Shown: positions 36,013-47,999 of the stretch, piece after piece
How positions within the stretch are numbered: position 1 is the first letter of the stretch
Layout of the letters: each line of letters begins with the position of its first letter
Origin: Cryptomeria japonica
Taxonomy: Eukaryota > Streptophyta > Pinopsida > Cupressales > Cupressaceae
DNA: 64,000 bases
Direction: 5' to 3'
Assembly (NCBI RefSeq): GCF_030272615.1
Contig: NC_081408.1
Span: 605,793,673-605,857,672 of the forward strand
Position numbers and translations under genes: made by a program
The notes under the pieces: model-generated
What the model saw: only the letters and a program-made list of their open reading frames with translations
The model's database searches: none
Told to the model about the DNA's origin: nothing

Positions 36013-37269
36013 ACTACTAATACATTTACCTTAGATAAATCATAAAAACTACTAATACATTTACCTTAGATAAATCTATGTAAAACTGTCAAGAGATATC
36101 CTTTTAGAGACACCTATATATCAATGAATAAAATAAGCGTTTTAAGATGTGTTAAGTCTATGAGGGGTAGAATAGAAAAAGATTATTATTGTATTTAAAT
36201 TATGCATTCTATAGAAATATTTACATCCTTATTTCATAAGAAACGGAATAGTTTAATTGCTACATAACTATATAAATTGAACAATATTTTACAAATTAAA
36301 CACTAAAATGTTATGTTTTGCATTATAATGTAAGGCTCTATTGAACCCTACAATATAATTTTCAAAAAATTAAAATACAGATCAACTGAATACTAGTTTC
36401 ATCTACCTTCTAAGAGTAAACAGACAAATTATAGTGTTCTTAAAGTAAATTCTAAAAAAATTATAGTGTTCTTAAAGTAAATTCTAGAAAATGAAATAAA
36501 TTATCTTAAAGTGGTCATTTGAACCATTAGTTGCACCTAGAAATGTTCCTCATTAAGCAACTTAGCTAATCTAGAAAGAAGAAAATGATAAACAGATGCT
36601 TAAAATAAATAAGATTAATCATCAACATGCCCTCAAAATGTGGTGAAGAAGTTATATCGCAATATGACACTTTTCACACATAAAAACTCCTTGACCTACA
36701 ATTAGTCCCAAAGGAAGTAACTGTAGGCATCCTCTTCATTGTCGCCTTGTCATCCATTATTTTTTATTTTTAATTAAAAAGCATTAAATCCTATTTATAT
36801 TTGAGTCATGCAGACCAAAGTTCTATACCCTATAGATTTCTGGTGTTGTAGTCTTCTACCCTAGACTCAATCCTATTGAGGCAACCAAGGAAAGATATCC
36901 ATCCTTGAGATTACTTGTAAATTAGAATAAGAATAGCATATACACACAATAGATCAGAATTTAGAATTATTTGTATTTATTATATCAATGGCGATCCATT
37001 GCATTCATTATATCTCCTTATATCGTATCATATATACTTCGTCATACATCAGCATACTACTGGTGAATAGATCTCACTATCTATTTGGAGTTACAAAAGG
37101 GCACATGGCCCTTAGACAACATCCCTAGACTACATTCTATCTTCCAAAGCTCGCATTCCAAAGCATCTTTTCCAGTAAGATATAAGGCTTCTCCAAATCT
37201 ATCCATGTACTCTGTTTTTCAACCAACCTCCCTCTTCAAAACTTTGACTTGTCCTCAAGTCAATCTTGT
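36013..37269. other. Intergenic stretch with a short tandem duplication
   Basis: A 28-base word beginning actactaatacat occurs twice with a 35-base period (36013 and 36048), at the 5' edge of the LINE. The remainder is A+T rich with no recognisable gene. Confidence 0.6.
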
Positions 37270-39800
37270 CCAAAATCATGATGGTAATGTTTTTACCTTG
37301 CTCCATTGACATAACATTGTAGGATGTTGTCATTTGAGGTCTCTAACCAAATTACTCTAGTATCCATAATATCATTTATTCTACAAGGTCTTAACCATTA
37401 GACTTTGAGCTTTCCCTATTTCTTGAACAACTTGTCATATAATAGTACTATTACCCCTAGCCTAAAATGTTTTATCCTCAAGTTCCTATCATGCCAAGCT
37501 TTATGTCTTCTTTGTTCTACCTACAAGTGAGATTTGGGCAATTATCTTTCTTCATCCACCTTTTCCAATTCTGCTAACTAGTGTTTGATAGATTCTTCAC
37601 CAATCAGTCTCAATGTGAGGGTCGTGTAGACATTATTGACTATAAAGTTAACCAATAAGATAGCTTCTTCACTATATACTAAGTCGAAGGGTGTATGTGA
37701 TTTAGTTCTTTTGTATATAGTCCAATAAGCCCCAAGTATTCTTGGTATCTTAATATCCCAATCAGTTCTATTTGCATTGCACATCTTAGTGAGAGTTGTT
37801 CCAAGGATCTTATTCAATGCTTCACTTGCCCCATTTGCTCGTGGATGGTAAGGAGTACTCTAGTTATGTGTAATCATGAAGTTTGCTAGTAACTCCTTTA
37901 TAGTTGTATTAACAATTTCCCTAATCACTTGTGATACTTAAGGGGCACCCAAATCGAGTAATGATATTAATGTACAGGAATTTAGCAACAATATACACAA
38001 TACAACCTTTTGTTGGTTCAGCTTCTACCCATTTAGTTAAGTAGTCGGCACCAATAATAATGAATCCAACTTTTGATAGTTTTGTCAAAGGGTCAATAGG
38101 GCCAATGAAATCAATTGACCACTTTTCAAATGGATCATGTGCTAGGAACGGTTGTAATGGCATTTCATCACAAGTTGTAGGGCATCCAGTTCTCTAACAA
38201 AAATCACATTTCTTGGTATATTGCTTGCTATCTTTGTATATATTAGGCCACCATGATCTAGATCTTAGTATTTTTCGAGTTGTGGCATCTCCGCAATTAT
38301 GTCCTGCTATTCCCTCGTGCTTCTCTTAAAATCTACTCCTTTTCATGGTAAGAGATGACTCTCTGGAGTACATCATCTCTTCCTTTCTCATACAAAGCTC
38401 CTTCAACTAAAGTAAATGGTAATGATTTTCTTAAAAACAATTGTTTGTCATAGGCATTCATATCCAGAGGGTATGTTCCGATAAAAAGTAGCTCAACAAC
38501 ATCATGTATCTCCTCCAGTATTGTGATTCAGAAAAGGTGTGTTGGGTAGGTCTTCTTCATTAGCTTCTTCAAGCTCTTCCCTTATATCAATCTTGGATAA
38601 ATACTCTAATCCTTGATTATTTCTCCTAGGTTTAGCCATTACAATAAAATTAAACTCCTAAAATAGTAAGAGCCATCTACAAATGTGCCCTTGTATCACC
38701 AATTTGTTTAGGCAGAACTTCAAGGGCTCGTGATCAATGTAAAATGTGAAGGGACTAGATAACAAGTAGTGTCGGAATTTGTGTAAAGCATAAACCATAG
38801 GTAAGGTTTCTCGTTCAATAGTGATGTAATTTCTTTTTGCTTGGGATAATTTTCTACTAGCAAGGCTACAAAGTGGTCCTTGTTTCCTTAGGTTGGGTAG
38901 TACTACACCTATGTCTATTCTGGATGCATCTACATGGACATGAAAGTGCATCGACCAATCCAGAAACATGAGAATGGGTGCTTCTGCTATTTTCTACTTG
39001 GGTATCTAAAGATTGATGGCATGCTCCATCTAGGTGATGGTTTTGTTGGTTTTCCAATATTCCAGTAACTCGTCTAGGAATGTAGCTATAGTAGCATATC
39101 CTTTAATAAACTTCCTATGATACCCAATGTATCCAAGGAATATCTTAACTTCCGAAGCTATCTTTAGAGGTGGTAGATTCATGATTATGGTGATCTTCAT
39201 CGGGTCTAATATTAAGCCTCCTTTGCAAATGATATGCCCCAGTAGTGTACCAAAGGGGACCACAAAAATACACTTCTTCAGGGTTATAGAAACCTACATA
39301 CTTCTACATTTCTCCAGCATTGTCCAGAGTGCTTGAATATAATTCTTAACAAGCTTGTATACAATCCAATCATCTAAATATACCTCCAAAAGTTGTGAAT
39401 GAAGTCTTTAAAAGTGTTGACCATGATTTGACTAAACATAGCAGAGGCATTTTTTAGCCCAATTGGCATTATAGTATACATAAAAGATCCCCATTCTATA
39501 GCAAATGTAGTTTTATGTTGGTCTTATTCTCTTATTCATACTTGATGATATCCAAAAAGCACATCAATGAAAAATAGATTTCTTCTATAAAAGGGATATG
39601 GAATGGATCATGTTTTCATGGAATAGATTTCTCCTCTTTGTTTTGTATAACCATTGGGCTTATCCATTCTGAGTCTTCTACATGTTTGAATATCCTCCAA
39701 CCAACATTTTGTCTAATTTTGTCTTCATTCTTTACTTCATGTTAGGTATCAGGCAGTATGGTCTTTTCCTATGTGGTTTACTGCCCTCTTTTCATTGCAT
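37270..39800 (-). pseudogene. Gypsy pol remnant (RT, RNase H, integrase)
   Basis: Strongly decayed minus-strand pol. From right to left: RT (YLDDWIVYKL near 39350-39400; LLGHIICKGGLILDPMKI near 39195-39245; FLGYIGYHRKFIKGYA), RNase H (HVHVDASRIDIGVVL near 38890-38930; ERETLPMVYALHKFRHYL), integrase (PFEKWSIDFIGPIDP near 38095-38140; YLTKWVEAEPT; RFGCPL; later SHTPFDLVY near 37690) and an integrase C-terminus near 37300-37560. Every domain is in a different frame. It belongs to a different family from the elements at 2-20 kb and 61-64 kb. Confidence 0.8.
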
Positions 39801-42530
39801 TTTCATTACATGCCTACTTCCTTAATTCCCTTCATCTCTACATCGTTGCCCATAAATGATGCATTCTATATATAACTTGGGCATTCTAAAAAACTCCAAT
39901 AATCCAGCACAAGGTCGGGCAGCTTAAATTTAGATCTTCCTTGCAACTATGCCAAAACTTGGGCACTAGCAAAGAAGGTCAGCCATTAATATCCTTGTGT
40001 CTCTAACTCCATTTAATTGCAGCCACTTCACATGAATCGATCTCATTAACTTGATTAACATGTATAAGTATATGCCATTTAACATATTGTTGATTAGTGG
40101 CCTTTGGGTATAACCACAAACAGCAATTTTCTTCTTGAACCAATGATTTCCACTTTGCCAACAATGACATCAATCTTGGACTAGCGATGACATCAATGAC
40201 TCCTTCGATTTCAATTGAAACAGTCGTCTTCCTTTGACATCAACAACAACAATATTTCCAACAAGTTCCCCTGACACCCTAAAATTTGTGTCATCTCTCA
40301 TACAATCCATTTGACATCCCTGAATCCCAAGTTTTGGAATAACATGTATTCGTATCCATCTCTCAACTCGGGAATAGGTTACAGAAGCAGATACTAGCTT
40401 GAGTATAATGGAATATCATATTTACAAAACCAGCAACTGTCAGTAAGCAATTTTGAACTGTCCCTGGTTTTGAGGAACTTAACAAAGAAACCAGTTTCCA
40501 AGATCTGCAAATAAAGTTCTACATGTTCATTTGTATTCAAGAGAAGAATTCCAGCAGAAATTCCAAACCAAGAAGACAAAATATGGAAGATAACTTTGCT
40601 TACAATTTTAGATAATCCTAAACTCAAAAAACAACAAATGATGTAATTAATCTCTCTTGGAGATCAACCGGCTTGACTTTCAAAATAATCTTACGCTCAA
40701 TGTTCCTAGATAAGATTTGTTTTAGTAAAATATGCCAAATTGAGCTGAAAAATATTTCAGTCCTAAAGATATGCAAGAGAAGTAGAATGATCTACTGGCC
40801 TCTTATGCGCATAAAGTTCAGGACCTAAAGCAGGACCCTGGAAATTTTACTTGAGTTTTGAGTTACGTATTAGGATCACTAAGAACCCTCAAAATGAATA
40901 AAGGCAATTTCATAATGACCCACAGGCAGTAACCTGACGGTTCCTCTATACCTTAAACAATTATTCCAAATAGCCAACAAACCAAATGCACAAATAATGA
41001 TGACTTAAGGATAAGAAAATTAACACAATTCAATTTCTCAATCAAGTAAACCAGCCAGATCTCACTTCTAATATTAAATATGCCTCTGAATATTCATGCT
41101 GCAGAAATATGTAACCTGCAACTTCACCCATCCACCCAAGATAAGTTAAACCATGATAATCATGATTCATACTCGTTGAAAACTACTTTATTACTCTTAA
41201 AAAGAAGGAAATGAGAATTTATATTCAAAAATAAATTTTAATTCTTCACCTAAAATGCCAATATGTTCTGGTACATTGCTATACAAAAGCAGAATAGTGG
41301 TCTTTCACAAAAAGATGGTGAATTAAGAGATACGTCCCATATAGCAGCATTAACCAAAACTAAGCCAAGAAAAAAAAATGCTGGAAAGCTGGTAGCTCAC
41401 ATTCCTCGAACAGAAATGCACTAAAATGACCTAACTATGATTGTTTCGGCATCTTGTATCCTATAGTCTACATTACGCAACATCAAGGTACAACAAACAC
41501 TTTAGCATACAAAGGTATAAAAAACAATAGAAAAACACACATTTATAAATATTTCAAGAAATGGAACTTATCCACAATTTCTCCTTTTATTAAATGCTAG
41601 CGCTTCCATCTTACTTCAGCCTCTGACAGGCTTCTTCATTAGGTCTATAGTCAACTAAACCTTAACCAATTAAATCAAACACTTTCCATGCTTTACTTTT
41701 CAGAAATCTACCCTCCTAAGGAAGCTGATTTTCTTACAAATAAATTTGCTTAAAGAAGCACTTTCCACGCTTTGCTTTTCAGGAATATACTCCTCCCAAG
41801 GAAGTTCATTTTCTTAGGAGTAAACTTGTTTTCCTCTATTTAGAGAGAAAACCCATCCTAAAGCTACTTTTCTTGCTTTGTAAGAAAAATCCTCTTCAAG
41901 CAGTTTACTCTCCCAGAGAAAGGCAAATTTTTGACCTACATCATTCTCCTCAAATTGAAAGAGATATCTGGACCTCATCATTGGAAGTTATTGTGGTTGA
42001 ACCAATACTTGAAATCAATTCATTTTGCAATTTCTTCTTCAAATGAAACAAATTTTGATTATTATATTATCATCTTTAACAAAATAAGCATTTTATTTCT
42101 CATCCACTTGTTAGTTTTCTGCCTCCAAAAAATGTTATTTGATCAATTCTCACTGATTTCATTTGTTGTTGTGTGCCCACTTTACATTTGCATATGTTCG
42201 TGCATCAGGTAAGAGATTTTTAGGGTAGTTTAAAGAGTATTGTGCTTCCTCAATTTTCCCATCTAACTTGCTAGGACTCAATTTTTTGTTCTTGCAACTT
42301 AGTTTCAAGTCCCTCTAATATTTTGATGAAGTCCTTGAAATTCTCAAGTTTTCTGCATTCTTCCCATATCTTCCTCCCTGATTTGATTCAGATCCTCCTT
42401 CAGCCATTCTCTACAGCTCTGTCTAGAAATCAACAGTTCATTCACCTTGAACTGCTTCTCTACTCATAAAATAGTCACTCAATCTATTCTGATACTAAAT
42501 AACATAACAGAAAGCAGGTACAGTGCATTT
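39801..42530. other. Unassigned stretch with a 79-bp duplication
   Basis: No recognisable gene. A tandem pair of 79-base units (starting 41680 and 41759, each beginning cactttcca(t/c)gcttt(a/g)cttttcag) lies near the right end. Its left part may be the protease or gag side of the decayed Gypsy element, beyond recognition. Confidence 0.5.
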
Positions 42531-42841
42531 AAACTAAGTTGCCAGCCCTAGTACAGGGACAGGTATGGGTTCAAGGTTTGGGTATACCAGTACAGAAAAT
42601 CGTTTTCCCAGGTACAGGTATGGGCTCTTTTGTGTATAAAAGCAATAGTAATACTCATAAATTCAATGTTATATGTATAGATATATATAAAACTAAAAGT
42701 AATCCTCATAAATTCAATGTTCATAATTCAGTGATTGGTCAATACAAAATGAAAATTACAATCAATATTCAGCAACCTTCATATGGCTCTTCAATGTCTT
42801 CATCAAGAGCATTACAGTCAACATTTGGTTCAATTTCATTT

Positions 42842-42976
42842 TGTTGAGACATGGACCAGCTAGGACTCGAACCTAGGACCTTCCATGTGCTGCTGGAGTG
42901 CTCTACCACTGAGCTACTGGCCCCTCTTGGACCAGTCCATCGTCGGTCCGGGTGTGGCTTATTTCCAACACCAACA
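42842..42976 (-). repeat. 3' LTR of the TRIM
   Basis: 135 bp, minus-strand TGTTGGTGTTGG...CTCAACA, preceded by the polypurine tract AAGGGGGGG (42977-42985). Confidence 0.92.
42852..42923 (-). other. tRNA-like sequence in the TRIM 3' LTR
   Basis: Same 72-nt structure as in the 5' LTR. Here the acceptor stem GGGCCAG/CTGGTCC pairs fully (one G-U). Box A lies at 42916-42906 and box B at 42873-42863. Confidence 0.85.
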
Positions 42977-43027
42977 CCCCCCCTTAAGCCACACCTCTCG
43001 TGTGCTTGGGGCTCCTAGCTTGGACCT

Positions 43028-43040
43028 GGCTCTGATACCA
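43028..43040 (-). other. Primer binding site of the TRIM, tRNA-iMet type
   Basis: Minus strand TGGTATCAGAGCC, directly at the LTR end. Same primer as both Copia elements in the window. Confidence 0.92.
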
Positions 43041-43175
43041 TGTTCAGACATGGACTAGCTAGGACTCGAACCTAGGACCTTCCATGTGCTGCTGGAGTGC
43101 TCTACCACTGAGCTACTGGCCCCTCTTGGACCAGTCCATCGTCGGTCTGGGTGTGGCTTATTTCCAACATCAACA
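43041..43175 (-). repeat. 5' LTR of the TRIM
   Basis: 135 bp, minus-strand TGTTGATGTTGG...CTGAACA. Followed immediately (no gap) by the primer site TGGTATCAGAGCC at 43040-43028. Confidence 0.92.
43051..43122 (-). other. tRNA-like sequence in the TRIM 5' LTR
   Basis: 72 nt on the minus strand. The cloverleaf can be drawn: a 7-bp acceptor stem (one mismatch in this copy), a 4-bp D stem GCTC/GAGC, a 5-bp T stem CTAGG/CCTAG with loop TTCGAGT, and a discriminator A. The RNA polymerase III promoter boxes are present: box A TAGCTCAGTGG (43115-43105) and box B GGTTCGAGTCC (43072-43062). The anticodon arm is irregular (four of five pairs, 8-nt loop GCAGCACA, C instead of U at position 33), so it is not a working tRNA. 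No run of four T follows inside the element. Confidence 0.85.
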
Positions 43176-45430
43176 CATTTGAACCACAATAAGCTGCAAT
43201 GCCACTGCTACCCACATCGTATGTAGAAGTTGCCTCATTGATAGAGACTTGGGCAAGCTGTGCAACAATAACATCTAGGTCAGCACACTCAAAAAGTTAG
43301 ATCCCAATCCCCCTAACATTCTTTACGCAAGCCCCCTGGCTTCCCACCACCAGCATTTATTATTTACAGTAACCCACCTACACCCTCATCCCCATCCCCA
43401 TCCCAACTATCTCATCAGGCGATTCATGTGACAAGAGACACAAGTTAGAATGCACAAAGTCCAAATCTTCAGCTTTTTTGGCACTCAATCACTTGCATTT
43501 AAGTAGATAAAGAAGTACGCACTCCAATTCCACTCAGCCAAAGAAGAACTTGCAACTTGTTGGATTTACATACTAAATTTGCAATTAAAAAACATAAATT
43601 ATAATATATAGTGGCAAAAGAAAAATGAAGTTAAAGATTTAAGAAGAAAAAGATATATACTTGAGATAGAACTTTTAATTGCAAGAGATTGTAGGTAAAT
43701 ATAGCCTTGGCCATGTGGGTGCCACTATTCATGAGCATCTTACCTATACTTGTCTCAAGGAACGCAAACATCTTGACTTTTGAAAATATAAAGTGGCCAA
43801 ACTTAGACAAGACAGCACTTTGTATATTGACATTTGAAAATATTCTTTTGAACGCAGTTTTGTATCCAATAGGAACCTTTTCATCTCTATATGGTGCCAC
43901 TCTCCTTGGCAAGGAAAGTATCTCTTCGCTATAATACTTTGGGAGCAAAATAAATCCTAGGAGATGCAAGGGTGTGGTCATCAAGTTCCAACAATCAAAA
44001 GTGATCAGATTCTATTCTCTTTTGGAAAACGCTTATATCAAATCAAGCTCCTTGGCTTTTATTATGGTCCTTATCGTTTCAACCATAGAGTCCATGCCAT
44101 CATAAATCTCACCTAAACATGGTCGATCATATTTGCATACCTAATCATATTCATGATTGGCTCGGTGAAACTCAAAATATATTATATGAGTCCACCACTC
44201 ATCATCTAGGATCAATGCCTTTAGTTTTTGGGCTCTTTTTGTTTGTGATTGCCTCTATACACTCCAAAGAGTGTTGACCATGGCAATCAGTGCCCTCTTG
44301 CACCTTCACAAGTTGTCTCATGACGATTTCTGTGAATCAAGTCTCGACAACTTCATGGTTAAAAAAAAAACAATTTAAAAAAATTAAAAATGGCAACTTG
44401 GCAAAAAAGAAATTAAAACAAAACATTTTAAAATAACCAATATATTAAAAAATATTAAAATAATAATAAAATCACCTTCGACAACTCCAAGTTGGGTTCC
44501 TAAAGATGCCTTGTGACATATGATGATTTGTCATAAACAATTGAATCTCCTCAACCTTCCTATAGATTTCTTTGACCCTCTCAATCTCTAAGCCAATATT
44601 TTGCAATATCAAGTGAAGAGCATGGATGACATGGTGTCCAAAAAATATGCTCATTTGTACCCTCCAACATTGATCTTGCTACCCTACGATTTTCAGCGTT
44701 GTGTGTTGTGTTGAACAACATTTTCAAGGCCCGCCATTTCAATGGCTTGTATGAGCATATGGGAAATTAAAATTGTATCCTTCACTTGCCCCTCACAATT
44801 AATTGCCTTCAAAACGCCACCCCTTTACGGGACACTACAATAACATTAATTAGTGGTCTTTTTTTTACATCCTTTCATCGATACAAAATGGACACTCCTA
44901 TTAAGAGCCATGCATCCTTGATTGCTCTAAATGATACCTCTATGGAAGCTTTTTCCTTTGCCAATAAGATGGTACACACCTTTTCATGCCCAAGACTAAT
45001 GTAATCAGCTAGTGCATTAATAATTATTATCACCACATCCCACCAATATGGTGATCTAAGAAGGTTGAAACGAAACCCATTACTATAAATGCAATGAGCA
45101 ACGATCTCATCTACACACTCCCTCGCCTCATTCTTGGAGGCCTTTTCGAATGACCCTCATTTACAAGAAATAGATGGGGTATTCTCTTCTCGAGAAGATG
45201 ACAGTGGCATGAAAGGATGTAGACTAGCTGGTTCGTTAAGCCACTAGGAGGTTTCTATGATCCTTTCTTAGATATAGAATGTGCTCTTTCCTTTAATCTA
45301 CTACTTATCATGTCAACGTTGTCCTCTTCTTCTTTCATATATCTCATTATATATTGCTTTGGCAACCCTTTTTTATTCAGCCCTGAACAAACTGTAATTC
45401 CTAAGCTAGGAATAGCTTAAAGGTGAGTTT

Positions 45431-46540
45431 TCACTCCATTATACGAGCCCTTATATATATTTTCACATTGACTATAATGCCAACGATAACTTCCGCCACA
45501 AGGAAGTTGTTCGATCATGGTTTTATGTTGCCAAAGAGATGATGTTGTATCGATTTTAAAACTCTCTACAGATGCAACAATTACTAAACTAGAACTATTA
45601 GCTACTTTGTATGAATACAATAAAAAAATTACAACCCTATGGCTTTTTTTTTTATCAGCATTAAAAACCCTACATTATGTATAAAAGGTTTAAGGAATAT
45701 TTAAAACATATAAGGAAAAATCCTGAAAAATCTTCAAAAAAAAATTCAAGACCTCACTCACCTTTGATGGATAATTCTTTCTTATGTAACTCTTTCTGCC
45801 CTATTGGTTTATGTCTTTCACTTACATCACTTTCACCTTCAAAGAAAAGTGCAACAACCTTCAAAAATCAACAATGGCAGATTGGAAGCAAAAACACAGT
45901 TTTGCTCATTTATGTTTGTTAAATGAAGCAAAATATGTTATAAGCTCTCACTTTAAAGTGAAATTAGGAGAGTAGGGGGTTTTTTATTTTAGAAAATGTT
46001 TTTTGTGTTTTCAAGCCCATCTAGCCATAGGTCCTCTGCGGTTCGCCTAGGTACAGCCAAAGGCTTACCTTGGGCACCGCAAGTTCCTTGTGTGTTCTTT
46101 TGTAACTCTGTCAAAGAACCCACAAGAAAACCAAGGTGCCCAAGGCACACCATGGGCAACCCCAATCTCATACCGAGCCATACAAGGATAGGGAGCAATT
46201 TGGGAGATCCTGGTGATATAGCATATAAAAAGCCCTCTACAACTCTACATCCACATCCACAAAATCTAGCTAGTGATAATAATTTTCAATATACTTCTTT
46301 GAAACCTCTTTTACTTATGTAAAATTAACAGCAATTCTTTGTATGGGCTTCTTCACTGTCTACAATCAACTAGATCTTGGGACATGATACCATGAAAGGG
46401 CTTTCCACTTCAAAATTCATGCAAAGATGAGTCCCATATTATTCATAACAAATGACTACACAATTAAATGGAATCTCTTCCTATAAAATCGGAGCACTTT
46501 CTCATTCAAAAGTTAAATGGTACTTACATTAAAGATAGAA
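45431..46540. other. Unassigned stretch
   Basis: It would hold the hAT N-terminal half if the element were complete, but no zinc finger or other protein was recognised. A slightly G+C-richer block at 46000-46200 is open in both directions without recognisable content. Confidence 0.5.
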
Positions 46541-46559
46541 CAGAAAGGAGCATTGGACT

Positions 46560-46930
46560 TCTCCCCTGGATGGTTTCTATAAACTGAACTTAGATGGAGC
46601 ACCTAGTGGTGGATTTGCTTTTCAGAATTTGCAAGGAGATTTGATTTATAAAGGAGTTCTATGTTTATGCATTCCCATAAAAATGAAGCGGAATGGAAAG
46701 CTTTAATAGTGGGTTTGGGAGCTGCTGATCTATAAAATTGAACCAATTTGATAGTGGAAGGAAACTCATGGATAGTGTTCAATGCAATGAATAAGGGAAG
46801 GAGCCAGCTAGAACATGAATCAATGTGTAGAGGAGGCTCAAGTACTTAAGCAAAATTTTATTTCTATCAGGTTCATTCATTGCAAAAGACATCATAACAT
46901 CGTTGCAGACCTTTTGGCTAATGAGAGAAT
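46560..46930 (+). pseudogene. LINE RNase H remnant
   Basis: Plus-strand fragments of an RVT_3-type RNase H: KLNLDGAPSGG near 46585-46615, EAEWKALIVGLGAADL near 46690-46740, LIVEGNSWIVFNAMNKGRS near 46750-46810, then VADLLAN-like sequence near 46900. The catalytic Asp of the DG motif and the Glu are visible. It is in several frames and is probably part of the same LINE as the 3' tail at 48000-49100. Confidence 0.65.
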
Positions 46931-46950
46931 TCAACAAGCTCAAATTACGG

Positions 46951-47930
46951 CTATTTATAGCCATATGAATGAATGATTTTAATGTCGTCCACAAGACTGA
47001 ACAGTCTAAGGGACCAAGAATTACAGCATTGAGTTATCTTCAAACTCAATTTGATGTCGAATCTCCTACTATGAATCTTGACTAGGAAGCCAGCAATTTG
47101 GTTAATCCAAGCTTCATCAAATAAATGGACAATGCTGCCAACCTTCAAATTGTTTTCATATTGAGTACGGATATTCTTATAAGCTATGCAATCCATGATG
47201 AAGTGTCATTCTATCTTCACCACTCCCTTATAACAAAATATGCAAGTTCTCTCTTCCTAGGCTTCCTTAGGTATCTTCTACCTACTAGTCTCACATCTAA
47301 AATGATGCATTCCTGTCCTCAACTGTGCAACTAGCAACCTTGCTTTTTCTTTAAGAGCTACCCCTAAATATGTTTTTTCACCATGATACCAAGTTGGGTA
47401 AAACTCTTTGATGTAGTATGATTTTTTCCACCCAATTTGTTTGGTCCACATGGCAGTCATAAATTTTTCTGCCACATACATTTTTATTTCTTCATTGGTG
47501 TTAGGACATTCATGCAAATTGATGTCCCACTTGCTCAGCCAATTGCTGTTGTAATTCATCCACATTTCTCCTACGGCCTAGCACTTCCTCACAGCAAATT
47601 TAAGCCAACAATGGTTATCCAGATTCCATGTTTTCAACCTTCTTTAAATAACTTACCAACCAAGTTGTTGCTCAAGCCTCCGACAGAAAAGTTCCTGCTT
47701 CAGCCAAAAGAACTTCATAAGAAACTGTGGTTTTGACTTTGAGATTGCTTGTTTTAGATGCTTCTGGATTCTTTCTGTCTGACATGCTGCTTCTCCAAAT
47801 TTCACAGCCATAGAGAAAGCTCATAGTCTAACTTATAAATGAAGCTAGCTTTTAAGCCCCCTTAATATGCCATAAAGAATATATTACTTAAGCATATACA
47901 TATCATTACTGTCAATTAGTATGGTGCATG
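46951..47930 (-). pseudogene. LINE ORF2 C-terminal remnant, opposite orientation
   Basis: Minus strand: YGCEIWRSSMSDRK near 47770-47810, LKVKTTVSYEVLLAEAGTF near 47690-47750, the Trp-rich segment WLSKWDINLHECP near 47500-47540, KEKARLLVAQLRTGMHHFRCE near 47290-47350, then CIFCYKGVVKIEWHFIMDC near 47180-47250. This is the region after RT in a LINE type different from the L1 at 28-36 kb. Frames change several times. Confidence 0.65.
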
Positions 47931-47999
47931 GGAGGTAACTGGGATATTGGCATACAGATATGGTGTTAGAAAGATTGAGGCTTAGTATTGTGTAATAAA

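Larger units (their letters stand above)
42842..43175 (-). mobile_element. TRIM element (334 bp) with tRNA-like sequence in its LTRs
   Basis: Complete miniature LTR element. Two 135-bp LTRs (42842-42976 and 43041-43175) differ at about four positions. The interior is only 64 bp: an initiator-Met primer site (43028-43040) touches the 5' LTR and a polypurine tract (TTAAGGGGGGG) touches the 3' LTR. It is flanked on both sides by the 5-bp duplication cattt (42837-42841 and 43176-43180). It has no coding sequence, so it depends on enzymes supplied in trans. It interrupts the C-terminal coding part of the hAT transposase remnant, and removing the element plus one cattt restores a continuous reading there. 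The junction TTAAGGGGGGGTGTTGGTGT is identical to that of the Copia element at 54723-61376. Confidence 0.92.
42769..45430 (-). pseudogene. hAT transposase remnant (DUF659 and hAT dimerisation region)
   Basis: Minus-strand fragments in several frames match the plant hAT/DUF659 transposase. Segments from N to C: IAFIVMGFVSTFLDHH near 45060-45110, RAINCEGQVKDTILISHML near 44750-44810, HHVIHALHLILQNIG near 44595-44640, DDEWWTH-like and PCLGEIYDGMDSMVETI near 44070-44220, then the C-terminal dimerisation part KKAEDLDFVHSNLCLLSHES near 43410-43475, and an acidic tail ending at TGA 42769-42771. Such proteins cut and paste hAT DNA transposons. The N-terminal zinc finger and the terminal inverted repeats were not found. 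The acidic tail is interrupted by the TRIM insertion at 42842-43175. Confidence 0.75.

Noticed and set aside
42852-43122. Two functional tRNA genes on the minus strand
   Set aside because: The acceptor, D and T arms and promoter boxes fit, but the anticodon arm has an 8-nt loop, a mismatched stem and C at position 33, there is no terminator, and both copies sit at identical offsets in TRIM LTRs.
42842-43175. Cassandra-type (5S rRNA) TRIM
   Set aside because: The promoter boxes match the tRNA type (A and B) and the 72-nt cloverleaf. I see no 5S internal control region.
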